Below are positions 31,591 through 40,238 of a stretch of 64,000 bases of DNA, one piece after another. This stretch comes from Hyphomonadaceae bacterium (GTDB lineage Bacteria > Pseudomonadota > Alphaproteobacteria > Caulobacterales > Hyphomonadaceae), in the NCBI GenBank assembly GCA_022844475.1, contig JALHLR010000009.1:23604-87603 (forward strand), given 5' to 3'. Each line of letters starts with the position of its first letter. The first letter of the stretch is position 1. A program made the translations under genes and the position numbers. The notes under the pieces were generated by a model. It had not been told where the DNA came from. It saw nothing but the letters and a program-made list of their open reading frames with translations, and made no database searches.

Positions 31591-31634
31591 GCGCTCCCCG
31601 GAAACGCGAACCAGACGCGCACGGAAGATGCGCG

Positions 31635-33080
31635 ATGGAGACCCCCATGACTCTCAAGGCGTCGATGAGCGCGCGCCTGCCTGCGTGGGCGCGGCCTAGC
31701 GAAATTCTCGACCTGACACGACTGGCTGTGCCGGTGGCGCTGTCGCGCGCATCCTTCATGCTGATGGGGCTGACGGACGCCGTCGTACTGGCGCAGCACG
31801 CGCCCGGGCAGTTGCCGCTGGTGTTGAACGGCTGGCTGCCGAGCGGCGTTACCATGGGCTTTGGCATGGGGCTCATGCTCGGCGTGTCGGTCATGTCGGC
31901 CGAGCTGAGCGGGTCGGGCAAGGCGGAGGAGACAGGCCGTATCCTGCGCAGGGGCTTGTGGGTTGGCGCGCTGTACGGCCTGGTGGCGACAGTGATTGTG
32001 CTGATCATTGCCGAGCCGCTGTTGTGGGCGCTGGGCTTTGGCGAGGACCTCGTCGCGCCGATCAAGCAGACGACGGAGATTCTCGCCTACGGAACGGTTG
32101 GGCACATGCTGGCGATGGCGTGCTCGATGTATCTGGAGGCGTTGCGGAAGCCCAACCTTGTGACTGCCGTGTCGATGACGGCGGTGTTGCTGAATCTCGT
32201 GCTCGATCTGGTGCTGGTGCCGCAGTACGGCGCGGTCGGCGTTGCGTGGGCGACGACGGGGTCGCGCTTCTTCATGATGGCGTGCTTCCTCGTGATCATC
32301 GCGCTGATGACGCCGGCTTTCAAACCTTCGCCGAAGGGGCCTCCGGGCGAGTTCATCCGGCAGAACAAGGTCGGGATCGGCACCGGTATCGCAAACGCTG
32401 CCGAGTGGGGCGCGTTCAACCTGACCTTCGTGATCGCGACGCTTGTGTCGATCGACGCTGGCACGGTCTACGGTCTCACTGTCCAGATGATGGGCGTCAT
32501 CTTCATGATCTACATGGGCATGGGCACGGCGACGAGCGTGCGCGTCGCGGAGCGCTTTGGCCGCAAGGACGGGCTGGGCGTTCGCGAGGCGTCGAGGCTT
32601 GGCGTGGTTGCGGCGATTGCGGTGGGGCTGGTGCTGGCGGTGGTCCTCGTGGCGTCCAAGGATGTGGTCGCGCACTGGCTGTTGACCGGGCCAGAGGCAC
32701 AGGCAAGCGGCGGGGCGCAGTCAACAAGCCTGATGCCGACGCTTGCGCTGATGCTGGCGTTCGCGGCGGCGGTGACACTGTTCGACGGTCTGCAGGTGGT
32801 GGGCGCGATGGGCCTGCGCGCGCAGGGCGTGGTGTGGCTGCCGACGCTCATCCATGTCGGGAGCTATATCGTGGTTATGCTTCCGCTTTGCGTGTGGCTG
32901 GCTTTCGGTCCTGAGAGTGTTCCAGGCGGGCTGGGCCTTGGCGTCTGGGGGGTGTTCATCGGCATCAGTGTGGCGTCAGTGGCGGCTGGCGTCGGGCAGG
33001 TTCTGGCTCTGGAGCTGAAGAGCCGCGATGCGGAACGGCGCGCTGAGGTAGAGGGCGTCGCAGCGGTGGTGGTGCATTAG
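31635..33080 (+). CDS. MATE family efflux transporter
   Basis: The 481-residue protein has about twelve membrane segments in two homologous halves, typical of MATE (NorM-like) antiporters that exchange Na+ or H+ for cationic drugs. Motifs include ILDLTRLAVPVALSRASF, an NGWLPSGVTMGFGMGL segment, EALRKPNLVT and AWATTGSRFFMM. Substrate cannot be predicted. It ends just before a strong inverted repeat that separates it from the convergent HU gene. Confidence 0.9.
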   Translation: METPMTLKASMSARLPAWARPSEILDLTRLAVPVALSRASFMLMGLTDAVVLAQHAPGQLPLVLNGWLPSGVTMGFGMGLMLGVSVMSAELSGSGKAEETGRILRRGLWVGALYGLVATVIVLIIAEPLLWALGFGEDLVAPIKQTTEILAYGTVGHMLAMACSMYLEALRKPNLVTAVSMTAVLLNLVLDLVLVPQYGAVGVAWATTGSRFFMMACFLVIIALMTPAFKPSPKGPPGEFIRQNKVGIGTGIANAAEWGAFNLTFVIATLVSIDAGTVYGLTVQMMGVIFMIYMGMGTATSVRVAERFGRKDGLGVREASRLGVVAAIAVGLVLAVVLVASKDVVAHWLLTGPEAQASGGAQSTSLMPTLALMLAFAAAVTLFDGLQVVGAMGLRAQGVVWLPTLIHVGSYIVVMLPLCVWLAFGPESVPGGLGLGVWGVFIGISVASVAAGVGQVLALELKSRDAERRAEVEGVAAVVVH

Positions 33081-33087
33081 CGCGCTG

Positions 33088-33126
33088 CCGTGCTTGCCCA
33101 CGCGCTGCGCGCTGCGGCAAGCACGG
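33088..33126. terminator. Bidirectional terminator-like hairpin between MATE gene and hup
   Basis: CCGTGCTTGCC (33088-33098) and GGCAAGCACGG (33116-33126) form a perfect 11-base stem with a 17-base GC-rich loop. It sits between two convergent genes, 7 bases after one stop and 16 bases after the other. No T-run follows on either strand. Confidence 0.6.
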
Positions 33127-33142
33127 GCCTGGCGGTCCAGCG

Positions 33143-33412
33143 CTACTTCAGATCCTTCATCGCAGCGGCTGGCTTGAACGCCGCCGCCGTTCGCGCCGGA
33201 ATCTTGATCGTCGTACCGGTGGCCGGGTTGCGGCCGTCCCGCGCTGCGCGGGTTTTGGTCACGAATGTACCGAAGCCGGAGATCGCGACCTGTTCGCCGC
33301 GTTTGAGCTGCAGCGTGATCGTATCGAACACGGCATCAACCAGACGCGTTGCTTCGGTCAGCTTCAAGCCGTTGTTGTCGGCGATCAGCTTGATGAGGTC
33401 GGACTTGTTCAT
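33143..33412 (-). CDS. hup: HU-family DNA-binding protein
   Basis: HU bends DNA and organises the nucleoid as a dimer. The 89-residue protein matches the family throughout: MNKSDLIKLIAD, RLVDAVFDTI, RGEQVAISGFGTFVTKTRAAR and RNPATGTTIKIPA, where the arms hold the intercalating Pro. The C-terminal FKPAAAMKDL extension is one to two residues shorter than in some relatives. An inverted repeat lies 39-62 bases upstream. Confidence 0.95.
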   Translation of the reverse strand: MNKSDLIKLIADNNGLKLTEATRLVDAVFDTITLQLKRGEQVAISGFGTFVTKTRAARDGRNPATGTTIKIPARTAAAFKPAAAMKDLK

Positions 33413-33450
33413 GGACCCGCTCGCAGGTTTGAAGCCGCGACACAGCGGCC

Positions 33451-33474
33451 CGTGATCGGGCGCCGATAATCACG
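33451..33474. promoter_or_regulatory. Inverted repeat upstream of hup
   Basis: CGTGAT and ATCACG flank an inner ATCGG/CCGAT pair, giving an interrupted stem between the DUF429-like gene and hup. It could be an operator for hup or a weak terminator of the upstream gene. Confidence 0.3.
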
Positions 33475-33508
33475 ATTCTTCAAGACCGTACGTGAACGGA
33501 AGGGATGA

Positions 33509-34417
33509 TTATATCCCCAGAATCCAGCCTTCCTCTTGCGTCACCGCGTCCTTCTGGGCGTCAGTGAGCTTGGCTTCCGTAGCGAAAATCTGGCCGAGCT
33601 TTCCGCTTGCGTCACGTTCGGCAAACCATTCCGCCATGGTCCGGACCTGGGCTTCGTCGCGGATTTCGCTGGCGCCGATCTGCTTGGCCACGAGCTGCGG
33701 ATAGGTCTCGGCGACCACGATGCGCGTGCCGGTGAGGGTCTCTTCGTCGAGCTTCGCCAGCGGCAGTTCGAACGGCCAGATCTTCATCGCCGGGAAGTTT
33801 GTGCGCAGGCGTTCGACCGCGGGCAGGCCGGTGAGGGTCTGGCCGCCGACAGCGCCGGCGTAGGCGATCTTCCAAACCGGCTGCGGGCGCAGCTTGCGGG
33901 TTTCGGCAACGTGATCTTCGGTGACGCGGAACTCCGGGATGTCCTTCGGCCCGTGCTCACGCGTCTTCTTCATCGCGAGGGTGGTGAGCTCGTCCTTCTT
34001 GGAGCAGCCCCAGAACGGGAACGGCCCTTCGGAGATGAGACGGTTCATCCGCGCCGCGAGAGCGAAGCGGTTGTTCGAGTTGTCGGGCTTATCCTTCATT
34101 TCCTTGAGCAGGAACTCGCGCGTCGCGCGCCAGGGCGCTTCGCCCTTCAGCTTGAGAGCCGAGGCAGTGCCGGCGGTGAAACCCATCGGGAAGTCCATGC
34201 CGACGAGGACGCGATCGCCGCGTTTGAGGCAGCGGCCGAGCAGGTCCGTCAGTTCCTCGATCGCCTTGGCGCGCGTGGGCGGGTTCGACGCCTTGAAGGC
34301 CAGCTTCAGGCGCGAGTCCGGTGTGAGCGCGCCGATCCAGATGGAGTCAGCGCCGGTGGCGGGTTTGGAGGCGGCGCTCCAGTCCACCATCACATAGCTG
34401 TCGAACAGGCGGGCCAT
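33509..34417 (-). CDS. Conserved protein with DUF429/RNase H-like N-terminus
   Basis: The product from ATG 34417 is 302 residues, starting MARLFDSYVMVDWSAASKP. The VDWSA opening, followed by VLVGMDFPMGF with a central Asp, resembles the acidic active site of DUF429 proteins, which have an RNase H-like fold. Homologues in alphaproteobacteria are sometimes labelled as molybdopterin-guanine dinucleotide synthesis proteins; I see no sequence basis for that. Two later conserved stretches are FPFWGCSKK and VVAETYPQLV. Function is open. Confidence 0.6.
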   Translation of the reverse strand: MARLFDSYVMVDWSAASKPATGADSIWIGALTPDSRLKLAFKASNPPTRAKAIEELTDLLGRCLKRGDRVLVGMDFPMGFTAGTASALKLKGEAPWRATREFLLKEMKDKPDNSNNRFALAARMNRLISEGPFPFWGCSKKDELTTLAMKKTREHGPKDIPEFRVTEDHVAETRKLRPQPVWKIAYAGAVGGQTLTGLPAVERLRTNFPAMKIWPFELPLAKLDEETLTGTRIVVAETYPQLVAKQIGASEIRDEAQVRTMAEWFAERDASGKLGQIFATEAKLTDAQKDAVTQEEGWILGI

Positions 34418-34535
34418 TGCTGGTCTTCTTTCAAACATGCAGCCGCGGTCAGCGCGGCAGGGGCGATTCACAAGAGGGAAGGCGAGAAGCCCTCGAAGTC
34501 CAAATCCTTGGGCTCTCGGGGGCTATATAGGCGAT

Positions 34536-35558
34536 CTAGCCGAGTTTCACGAGCATCTTGCCCGTGTTTCCGCCGCTGAACAGGGCGAGGAAGGCTTCAG
34601 GGGCCTTTTCGATGCCCGTCATGACGGTTTCCTCGTACTTGATGCTGCCCGAGGAGATCCAGCCGGCCATTTCCTGAACGAATTCGGAATAGGTGGCGGC
34701 GTAATCGGACACAATGAAGCCCTGTAGCTTGATGCGGCGGCCGATGAGGTTGGTCATGTTGTTGGGGCCGGGGACCGGTCCGGTGGCGTTGTAGAGCGAA
34801 ATCATCCCGCAGATCGGCATGCGCGCATACATGTTGGCGCAGGCGATGGCGGCGGTGAGGTGGTCGCCGCCGACATTGTCGAAATAGACGTCGACGCCCC
34901 TGGGGGCGGCCTGCTGGAGCGCTTTTGTCAGGCCGCGGAGGTCGCCGGCGGCGCGGTAGTCGATCGCCTCGTCGAAGCCGATCGATTTCAGATAATCGCA
35001 CTTGTCCTTGCCGCCGGCCGAACCGACGACGTGGCAGCCCCTGATCTTGGCGATCTGGCCGACGAGGGAGCCGACAGCGCCCGCAGCGCCGGACACGAAG
35101 ACGGTCTCGCCCGGCTTGGGTTCGCCGATCTTGAGCAGCCCGGACCAGGCGGTATGGCCGGGCATGCCGGCGACGCCCAGATAGGCCTGGGTGGGCAGCT
35201 GGAGATTCGGCAGCTTGGCGAGGTTCACGGCGGCAGCCGGGGCGGTGAACGCCTCGCGCCAGCCGGCGAAGGAGGACACAAGGTCACCGGGTTTGAAATT
35301 ATCATCACGGGAGGCGACCACCTGGCCGATGGCGCCGCCGTTCATGGCCTGCCCCAGCTCGAAGGGAGCGGCATAGCTCTTGGCGTCATTCATGCGGCCA
35401 CGCATGTACGGGTCGACCGTCATCCAGAGGTTGCGGACCTGCACCTGGCCCGGACCGGGCTCGGTTGATTCGACCGTAGCCAGTTCAAAGTCCGAGGGTT
35501 TCGGCTCGCCGACCGGGCGGGCCCGAAGGCGCCATTCACGGGATGTTACAGACGGCAT
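34536..35558 (-). CDS. NADP-dependent oxidoreductase, MDR superfamily (CurA/LTB4DH-like)
   Basis: The 340-residue zinc-free medium-chain reductase shows VDPYMRGRMND, GQAMNGGAIGQVVAS, the nucleotide loop ETVFVSGAAGAVGSLVGQIA, and VDVYFDNVGGDHL. This subfamily reduces alpha,beta-unsaturated ketones with NADPH (curcumin reductase, leukotriene B4 dehydrogenase). ATG 35558 is chosen because CTGGAGG ends 5 bases before it, too close for the GTG at 35561. It faces away from the next Gfo/Idh/MocA gene. Confidence 0.9.
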   Translation of the reverse strand: MPSVTSREWRLRARPVGEPKPSDFELATVESTEPGPGQVQVRNLWMTVDPYMRGRMNDAKSYAAPFELGQAMNGGAIGQVVASRDDNFKPGDLVSSFAGWREAFTAPAAAVNLAKLPNLQLPTQAYLGVAGMPGHTAWSGLLKIGEPKPGETVFVSGAAGAVGSLVGQIAKIRGCHVVGSAGGKDKCDYLKSIGFDEAIDYRAAGDLRGLTKALQQAAPRGVDVYFDNVGGDHLTAAIACANMYARMPICGMISLYNATGPVPGPNNMTNLIGRRIKLQGFIVSDYAATYSEFVQEMAGWISSGSIKYEETVMTGIEKAPEAFLALFSGGNTGKMLVKLG

Positions 35559-35738
35559 CACGGCCTCCAGTTTGTCGCAGCGCGCTCATTGCGCCTTTGC
35601 ACGGATTTTTCCAGTCTTTTCGGTCATTTACGCATTGAAAGATACTGTAACCAACCTTGATGCCCCGGCTCATTGTGCGCCTGCGTTATTCGCGTATCTG
35701 CTGGCCTCACACCGAAGGGTGTGTCGGAGGGTAGCGTT

Positions 35739-36725
35739 TTGAAGCGTATTGAGAACCCGGCCAGAACGGCCACTGTCGTTGGCCGCCATGAGGGCAAGGT
35801 CAGGGTTGGCGTGGTCGGCGCGGGTGTTTTCGGTGGCTACCACGCGCAGAAGTTCGCCGCGAGCGAGCATGCAGAATTCGTAGGCGTCTTCGATCTCAAC
35901 GCGGAAGCGGCCGGCAAGGTCGTCGCGAAGGTCGGCCAGGGCGCCGCCTTCACCTCGTTCGAAGCTCTGGCCGATGTTTGCGATGCACTGGTCATCGCGA
36001 CGCCCGCTTCGTCGCACGCCGCGCTGACGCGCAAGGCGCTGGAAGCTGGCAAGCATGCGCTGGTCGAGAAGCCTCTGGCGCTGACGGGTGTCGAAGCCCG
36101 CGCGCTTGCCAAGCTGGCGCTTGAGCGTGATCTGGTTCTTTCGGTCGGCCATCAGGAGCGGCTGGTGTTCGAGGCGATGGGCCTTTTCGCCACGGGCGAA
36201 CGTCCCAAGCGTATCGAAGCAGTTCGCAACGGTCCGGCTTCGCCGGAAGGTCGCTGTGAAGACGTGTCGGTCGTGTTCGACCTGATGATCCATGACCTCG
36301 ACCTCACGGCTGAACTGTTTGGCGGTGAAGTGAAAGGCGCGGACGGCACGGGTTACTCGGCGCACACGCGCCTGCTGGACCACGCCTCCGCCGAACTGCA
36401 CTTTGCCAATCAGGGCCATGCAAGGCTCACCGCGTCGCGTTGCGCCGAGAAGCGCGAGCGCTGGATGAAGATCGAGTACGCTTCGGGCGTGGTCGAGATC
36501 GACTTCATTACCCGCGAAGTGAAGAACACCACGACGTTCGACATCCGCGCCGACGTGTCGGCGATCCTGCCGGACCCGCTGAAAGCTGCGGACGAGGCGT
36601 TCATTGCTGCCGTGCAAGGTCGGGCGGCCCCGGTGATCACCGGCGGTGTCGGCGCCCGTGCGGCGGCGATGGCCGAACTGGTCGAAGGCTGTGCGATGTC
36701 CGAACAGTCGGTCGCTGCGGCGTAA
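35739..36725 (+). CDS. Gfo/Idh/MocA family oxidoreductase
   Basis: The 328-residue protein has the Rossmann start VRVGVVGAGVFGGYHAQKF, then VIATPASSHAAL, HALVEKPLAL with the family EKP motif, and MIHDLDLTAELFGGE with the HD catalytic pair. These enzymes act on sugars, inositols or related substrates with NAD(P). TTG 35739 is selected: GGAGG at 35726-35730 is 8 bases upstream. A longer frame from 35673 exists. The substrate is unknown. Confidence 0.88.
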   Translation: MKRIENPARTATVVGRHEGKVRVGVVGAGVFGGYHAQKFAASEHAEFVGVFDLNAEAAGKVVAKVGQGAAFTSFEALADVCDALVIATPASSHAALTRKALEAGKHALVEKPLALTGVEARALAKLALERDLVLSVGHQERLVFEAMGLFATGERPKRIEAVRNGPASPEGRCEDVSVVFDLMIHDLDLTAELFGGEVKGADGTGYSAHTRLLDHASAELHFANQGHARLTASRCAEKRERWMKIEYASGVVEIDFITREVKNTTTFDIRADVSAILPDPLKAADEAFIAAVQGRAAPVITGGVGARAAAMAELVEGCAMSEQSVAAA

Positions 36726-36846
36726 ACGACCTTTCAAAGCAGCTGTTTCTGCACTAGACGCGCCGCAGCTTGTCGCAGCACATTGCGATTGATGATGCCC
36801 GGCCCAGATCAGCCGCAGCCCCCAACCGAGCCCCGGAGACTGACAC

Positions 36847-37068
36847 ATGGCCAGGAAGCCGACGGCTCGCGCCGAATTCGTCTTTTTCAACGTCGTCTAT
36901 GAAGACGGCAGCCAGAAGTCGAACCGCAAGGTTCCGGCCGATGTGCTGGAAGATCCCTATGACAAGGATGGCGCGATCAGGGCCGCTATCGAGGCCCAGG
37001 ACAAGGCGATCTCCGAGCGCTCCGGCCTGCCGCCGCTCGGCATCAAGTCGATCACCCGAGCGAAGTAG
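36847..37068 (+). CDS. Small conserved alphaproteobacterial protein
   Basis: The 73-residue protein is basic at the start (MARKPTARAEF), with VVYEDGSQKSNRKVPADVLE in the middle and an ERSGLPPLGIKSI ending. It looks like a soluble protein with a short beta-hairpin and helix. I recall similar small proteins in related genomes but know no function. Confidence 0.65.
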   Translation: MARKPTARAEFVFFNVVYEDGSQKSNRKVPADVLEDPYDKDGAIRAAIEAQDKAISERSGLPPLGIKSITRAK

Positions 37069-37164
37069 GGCGGTGGTGCGCCGCTACACGTCGCTGAGGC
37101 CCATGCGAGTTTCACGAGGGCAGAACAAGGCCTAGGCTCCCCGGCAAACCTCGGGGAGTCGCGT

Positions 37165-37503
37165 ATGCCGGATCTTGGTTCAATCGAAACCACCATGCTG
37201 TGGGCGAGCGCGCTGCTCGGCATCGTCTACCTGCTGGCCGCTGTGATCCCAAGCGTGCTGGCGCGTGGACTGCCTTGGGCTGCGGGCGCACGCGACGAGC
37301 CCGGCGTACCGCTCGGCAAGGTCGAGGCGCAGGTCCCGCAGGACGGCGACATCGCGGCCACGGGGGCGCAGCTGTATTTCTGGGGACGCGTCGCCTTCCT
37401 GCCGCTCTATGCGATTGGCGTGCCCTTCCTTCGTACAATCGCCTGGACAGCGGCGTTGGCTGGCATCGCAATGGTGCTGCTGGGCACCTTGCCGGGCATC
37501 TAG
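37165..37503 (+). CDS. MAPEG family membrane protein
   Basis: The 112-residue protein has three to four membrane segments and the MAPEG-like central sequence ARDEPGVPLGKVEAQ followed by RVAFLPLYAIGVPFLRTIAW. MAPEG members include glutathione S-transferases and small membrane proteins of unknown role. It is slightly shorter than most members (about 130 residues). The start follows a GGGGAGTCGCGT tract. Confidence 0.75.
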   Translation: MPDLGSIETTMLWASALLGIVYLLAAVIPSVLARGLPWAAGARDEPGVPLGKVEAQVPQDGDIAATGAQLYFWGRVAFLPLYAIGVPFLRTIAWTAALAGIAMVLLGTLPGI

Positions 37504-37609
37504 CGCCCCTTTCGGGGACTGACACATCGGTCTTGCCCCCGGACGTCGCGAGTATCATGCTGCAATCAGATATAGGTCGCCGTCAAAGGTGCCGGGCGGG
37601 AGGACGCCC

Positions 37610-38608
37610 ATGATGGAGTTTTCGAGAAGATCCGTGCTGGGTGCGATCCCGGCGCTGGGCCTGCCGGCGCTCGGCGCAACAGGTGCCGCCATCGCGCAAC
37701 CGCAGGAAGTTACAATCGCGCCGCCCGTCTCGAAGGCATACCTCAATCCTTCGTCTGATGGGGAGATCGACTACCTGCCCGACGCCTGGGTCGACATGTA
37801 TGGCCGCCCGACCGCCAAGGTAATGATCAACGGGCAGGGCCCGTTCCAATTCATGGTCGATACGGGGTCGACGACGACGGTGATCACCAACGGGCTTCTC
37901 GAGCGCCTCGGAACTACCTCGACCGGCATCGCCACGGTCGTCGGGACGACAGGCTCGGCAGACATGCCGGTCGCGCGACTCGACCTCGTGGATTGTGGGG
38001 TGGTGACCAAGGAGAAGCTGCGCGTCGCCGTCTTCCCGGAATCCGGCCTGTCGAGCGGCGACGGCATCCTGGGCGCCGACATGTTTGCTGGACGCAGGCT
38101 GATGTTCAACATTCGCCAGAAGCAGGTCCGGGTCGAGCCGACGCGGCGCAGTACGCGCAGGGCGATCGGCAACATGCGCGTACGTAAAGGCCTGCTGGCC
38201 GAGATCGATGGCAGGGTCGGTAATGTGAGTGCGCGCCTTATGCTCGACACGGGCGCGCAGACCTGCATCGCCAACATGGCGCTCAGCGATGCGTTGCGAA
38301 AGCATCACCCCCGCCTGCAGCGCGTGGACAATGTCCGCGTGTACGGCGTCACGGGGCATAAGGTGGTGGGCCAGTTCATCGCCATGCCCCGCGTCAACCT
38401 GAAAGCGTTCCACGTCGACGATGCCGGGTGCGTTGCCGCGGACGCTTCGATTTTCGACGTGTGGGACCTCAACCGCGAGCCTGCGATGATCGTCGGCGTG
38501 AACCTGCTGTCGCGGCTCGACTCCTTCTCGATCGACTATGGCGCGCGCAGTTTCGAGGCGAGATTGATGTCCGATCTCATGGCGCGCAATGCGGCGGCGT
38601 TCGGCTAA
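37610..38608 (+). CDS. Tat-exported aspartic protease with two retropepsin-like domains
   Basis: The 332-residue product has an N-terminal twin-arginine motif FSRRSVLG and a hydrophobic segment ending IAQPQ. Two retropepsin-like halves follow: FMVDTGSTTTVI (Asp84) and LMLDTGAQTCI (Asp213), each with a later hydrophobic-GAD/GVN element (DGILGADMF and MIVGVNLLSR). A single chain with two DTG motifs could form the active site within one molecule, unlike dimeric retroviral proteases. ATG 37610 is supported by GGGAGG 6 bases upstream. The biological substrate is unknown. Confidence 0.8.
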   Translation: MMEFSRRSVLGAIPALGLPALGATGAAIAQPQEVTIAPPVSKAYLNPSSDGEIDYLPDAWVDMYGRPTAKVMINGQGPFQFMVDTGSTTTVITNGLLERLGTTSTGIATVVGTTGSADMPVARLDLVDCGVVTKEKLRVAVFPESGLSSGDGILGADMFAGRRLMFNIRQKQVRVEPTRRSTRRAIGNMRVRKGLLAEIDGRVGNVSARLMLDTGAQTCIANMALSDALRKHHPRLQRVDNVRVYGVTGHKVVGQFIAMPRVNLKAFHVDDAGCVAADASIFDVWDLNREPAMIVGVNLLSRLDSFSIDYGARSFEARLMSDLMARNAAAFG

Positions 38609-38640
38609 GGGGCGGGCCGCTCGTCATCGCGGCCGACCCA

Positions 38641-38949
38641 CTACCTTCCGAAGAACTTGCCAAACATCCCCTTGGCCACGTTGGCGGCCTGATCCTTCAC
38701 CGCACCCATCGCCTGGGTCCTCGCCTCCTCAAGAAGCTTGGTGATCATGGCTTCGAGCACGTCCTTGCCGATTCCGGTCTCTTCTGCGGCGGCGGCGATC
38801 GCCTCGTCCTTGTTGCCATGGAAGTTCTTCGCGAGCGATTTTGCGGCCTTGACCGAAAGTTCGCGATCGAGGCCGAGTGGCTCGCCGACGTCGGCGATGG
38901 TGTTCTCGCCAAGCGTGGTGACGATCTTTCCGAGGTCGATGTCCAGCAT
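38641..38949 (-). CDS. Small helical protein, unknown function
   Basis: The 102-residue protein is alpha-helical with alanine and glycine at helix boundaries: LGENTIADVGEPLGL, AAKSLAKNFHGNKDEAIA and ETGIGKDVLEAMITKLLEEA. It lacks a signal peptide. The spacing recalls helical DUF937/DUF2267-like proteins, but I do not claim the family. It sits between two genes of opposite orientation. Confidence 0.6.
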   Translation of the reverse strand: MLDIDLGKIVTTLGENTIADVGEPLGLDRELSVKAAKSLAKNFHGNKDEAIAAAAEETGIGKDVLEAMITKLLEEARTQAMGAVKDQAANVAKGMFGKFFGR

Positions 38950-39050
38950 TGCTGACTCCGAAAACTGGTGCTGTCGCGCCGGGTCTGTGGCGCAAGGCGA
39001 AGCTACCAGCGTTCGCGAGTCAGGATCGTGACATCTCGGAAATCTGAGCT

Positions 39051-40124
39051 TCAGGCGGCGGCCGGCGCTAGCTTTTCCTTCCCGCTACCGAAACGGAACA
39101 TCTTCGGCCTGACGTAAAGGGCAATCAGCGGCGTGCCTTTTATGGCGCGGTGGAAGAGCAGCGGCAGCGCCGTGGAGATGACAAGGATGATCAGGCAGGC
39201 AAAGCCTGTGTCGAGCACCATGGAGAGCTGCGGCAGCGTGCGTTCAAGCGCGGTCATGGGGAAGAAGAAGGTCAGGTAGATGACGATTGAATTCTGCCCG
39301 CAGTAGCGAAGGAAGCCCGCCCAGCGCGTCATCGACAGAAGCTTGGCGATCTCGCAGATGGCGATGGCGCCGGCCACCCCCATCAGCAGTGGCACGCCCG
39401 GGATCAGCTGCAGCGATGGATCCCGGGTGAGAGCGTACTGACCGATGGCCCACGAGACAAGCGTGAGGCCTGCAGCCCAGGGACGGATAGCGACGCCATC
39501 GGCAATGTTGAAAATGGCCTTGTGCGCGGCATACCCGATGAAGAAAAACACGTAGTAGTCCATCGCGCGGTTGATCGCGTAGCTTGGCGTGTCGATCCAC
39601 TGCGCCTGATGGGCGACGTGCAGGGCGGCGGCGACGGCGAACACCGCCCATTGCGGGGCGCGGCGCACGGCGCGCGTGATGACGTAGAATACTGCCAGCA
39701 TGTGGACGAACCACAGGACGCCCGTCGGCTGCACGATGTTCCAGAGATAAAGTTTCGCGAACTCTACCGGGTTTGACCGCAGCGTGTCGTTGTCCGTCAG
39801 GAACAGGGTGAGGCCCAGCCAGAGAAGGTAGAAGTACGCGAAGTGCACAACCTTCTTGTCGAGATACGTTCCGAGCTTTGCGTTTATGGTACGCGAGAGG
39901 AACAGTCCGGAGATCAGGAAGAAGTCGGGCATGCGGAACGGTTTCGAGAAATCGACGATCCAGCGCATCCAGCCCTCGTCGCCGACGGCGGCCTCGTAGT
40001 GGTTAACCGTGTGGAACATGACCACGAGGAGGATGCAGATGCCCTTGGCGTAGTCGACCCAGTCGACACGGGAGGGGACGGTGGCGGGCGGGCCGAAAGC
40101 CGTGGAGGAGGGCGTGTGCATCAT
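39051..40124 (-). CDS. Acyltransferase family 3 membrane protein
   Basis: The 357-residue protein has about ten membrane helices and the acyltransferase_3 opening RVDWVDYAKGICILLVVMFH with the conserved His, then FRMPDFFLISGLFLSR. Family members acetylate or acylate sugars, exopolysaccharide or lipid headgroups. The start at ATG 40124 is used because the family begins near it; the open frame reaches 40214. The substrate is unknown and no polysaccharide genes are adjacent. Confidence 0.85.
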   Translation of the reverse strand: MMHTPSSTAFGPPATVPSRVDWVDYAKGICILLVVMFHTVNHYEAAVGDEGWMRWIVDFSKPFRMPDFFLISGLFLSRTINAKLGTYLDKKVVHFAYFYLLWLGLTLFLTDNDTLRSNPVEFAKLYLWNIVQPTGVLWFVHMLAVFYVITRAVRRAPQWAVFAVAAALHVAHQAQWIDTPSYAINRAMDYYVFFFIGYAAHKAIFNIADGVAIRPWAAGLTLVSWAIGQYALTRDPSLQLIPGVPLLMGVAGAIAICEIAKLLSMTRWAGFLRYCGQNSIVIYLTFFFPMTALERTLPQLSMVLDTGFACLIILVISTALPLLFHRAIKGTPLIALYVRPKMFRFGSGKEKLAPAAA

Positions 40125-40238
40125 TCTGATCCGCTCGAACTTGCGATTCGCATGCCAAAGGTTGGTAAACGCCCTTGTGGCCGCTTCGCTTGATGGGGGA
40201 AAAGCAATGGGCATGCCGAGGCTGCAGGGAGATCACGC

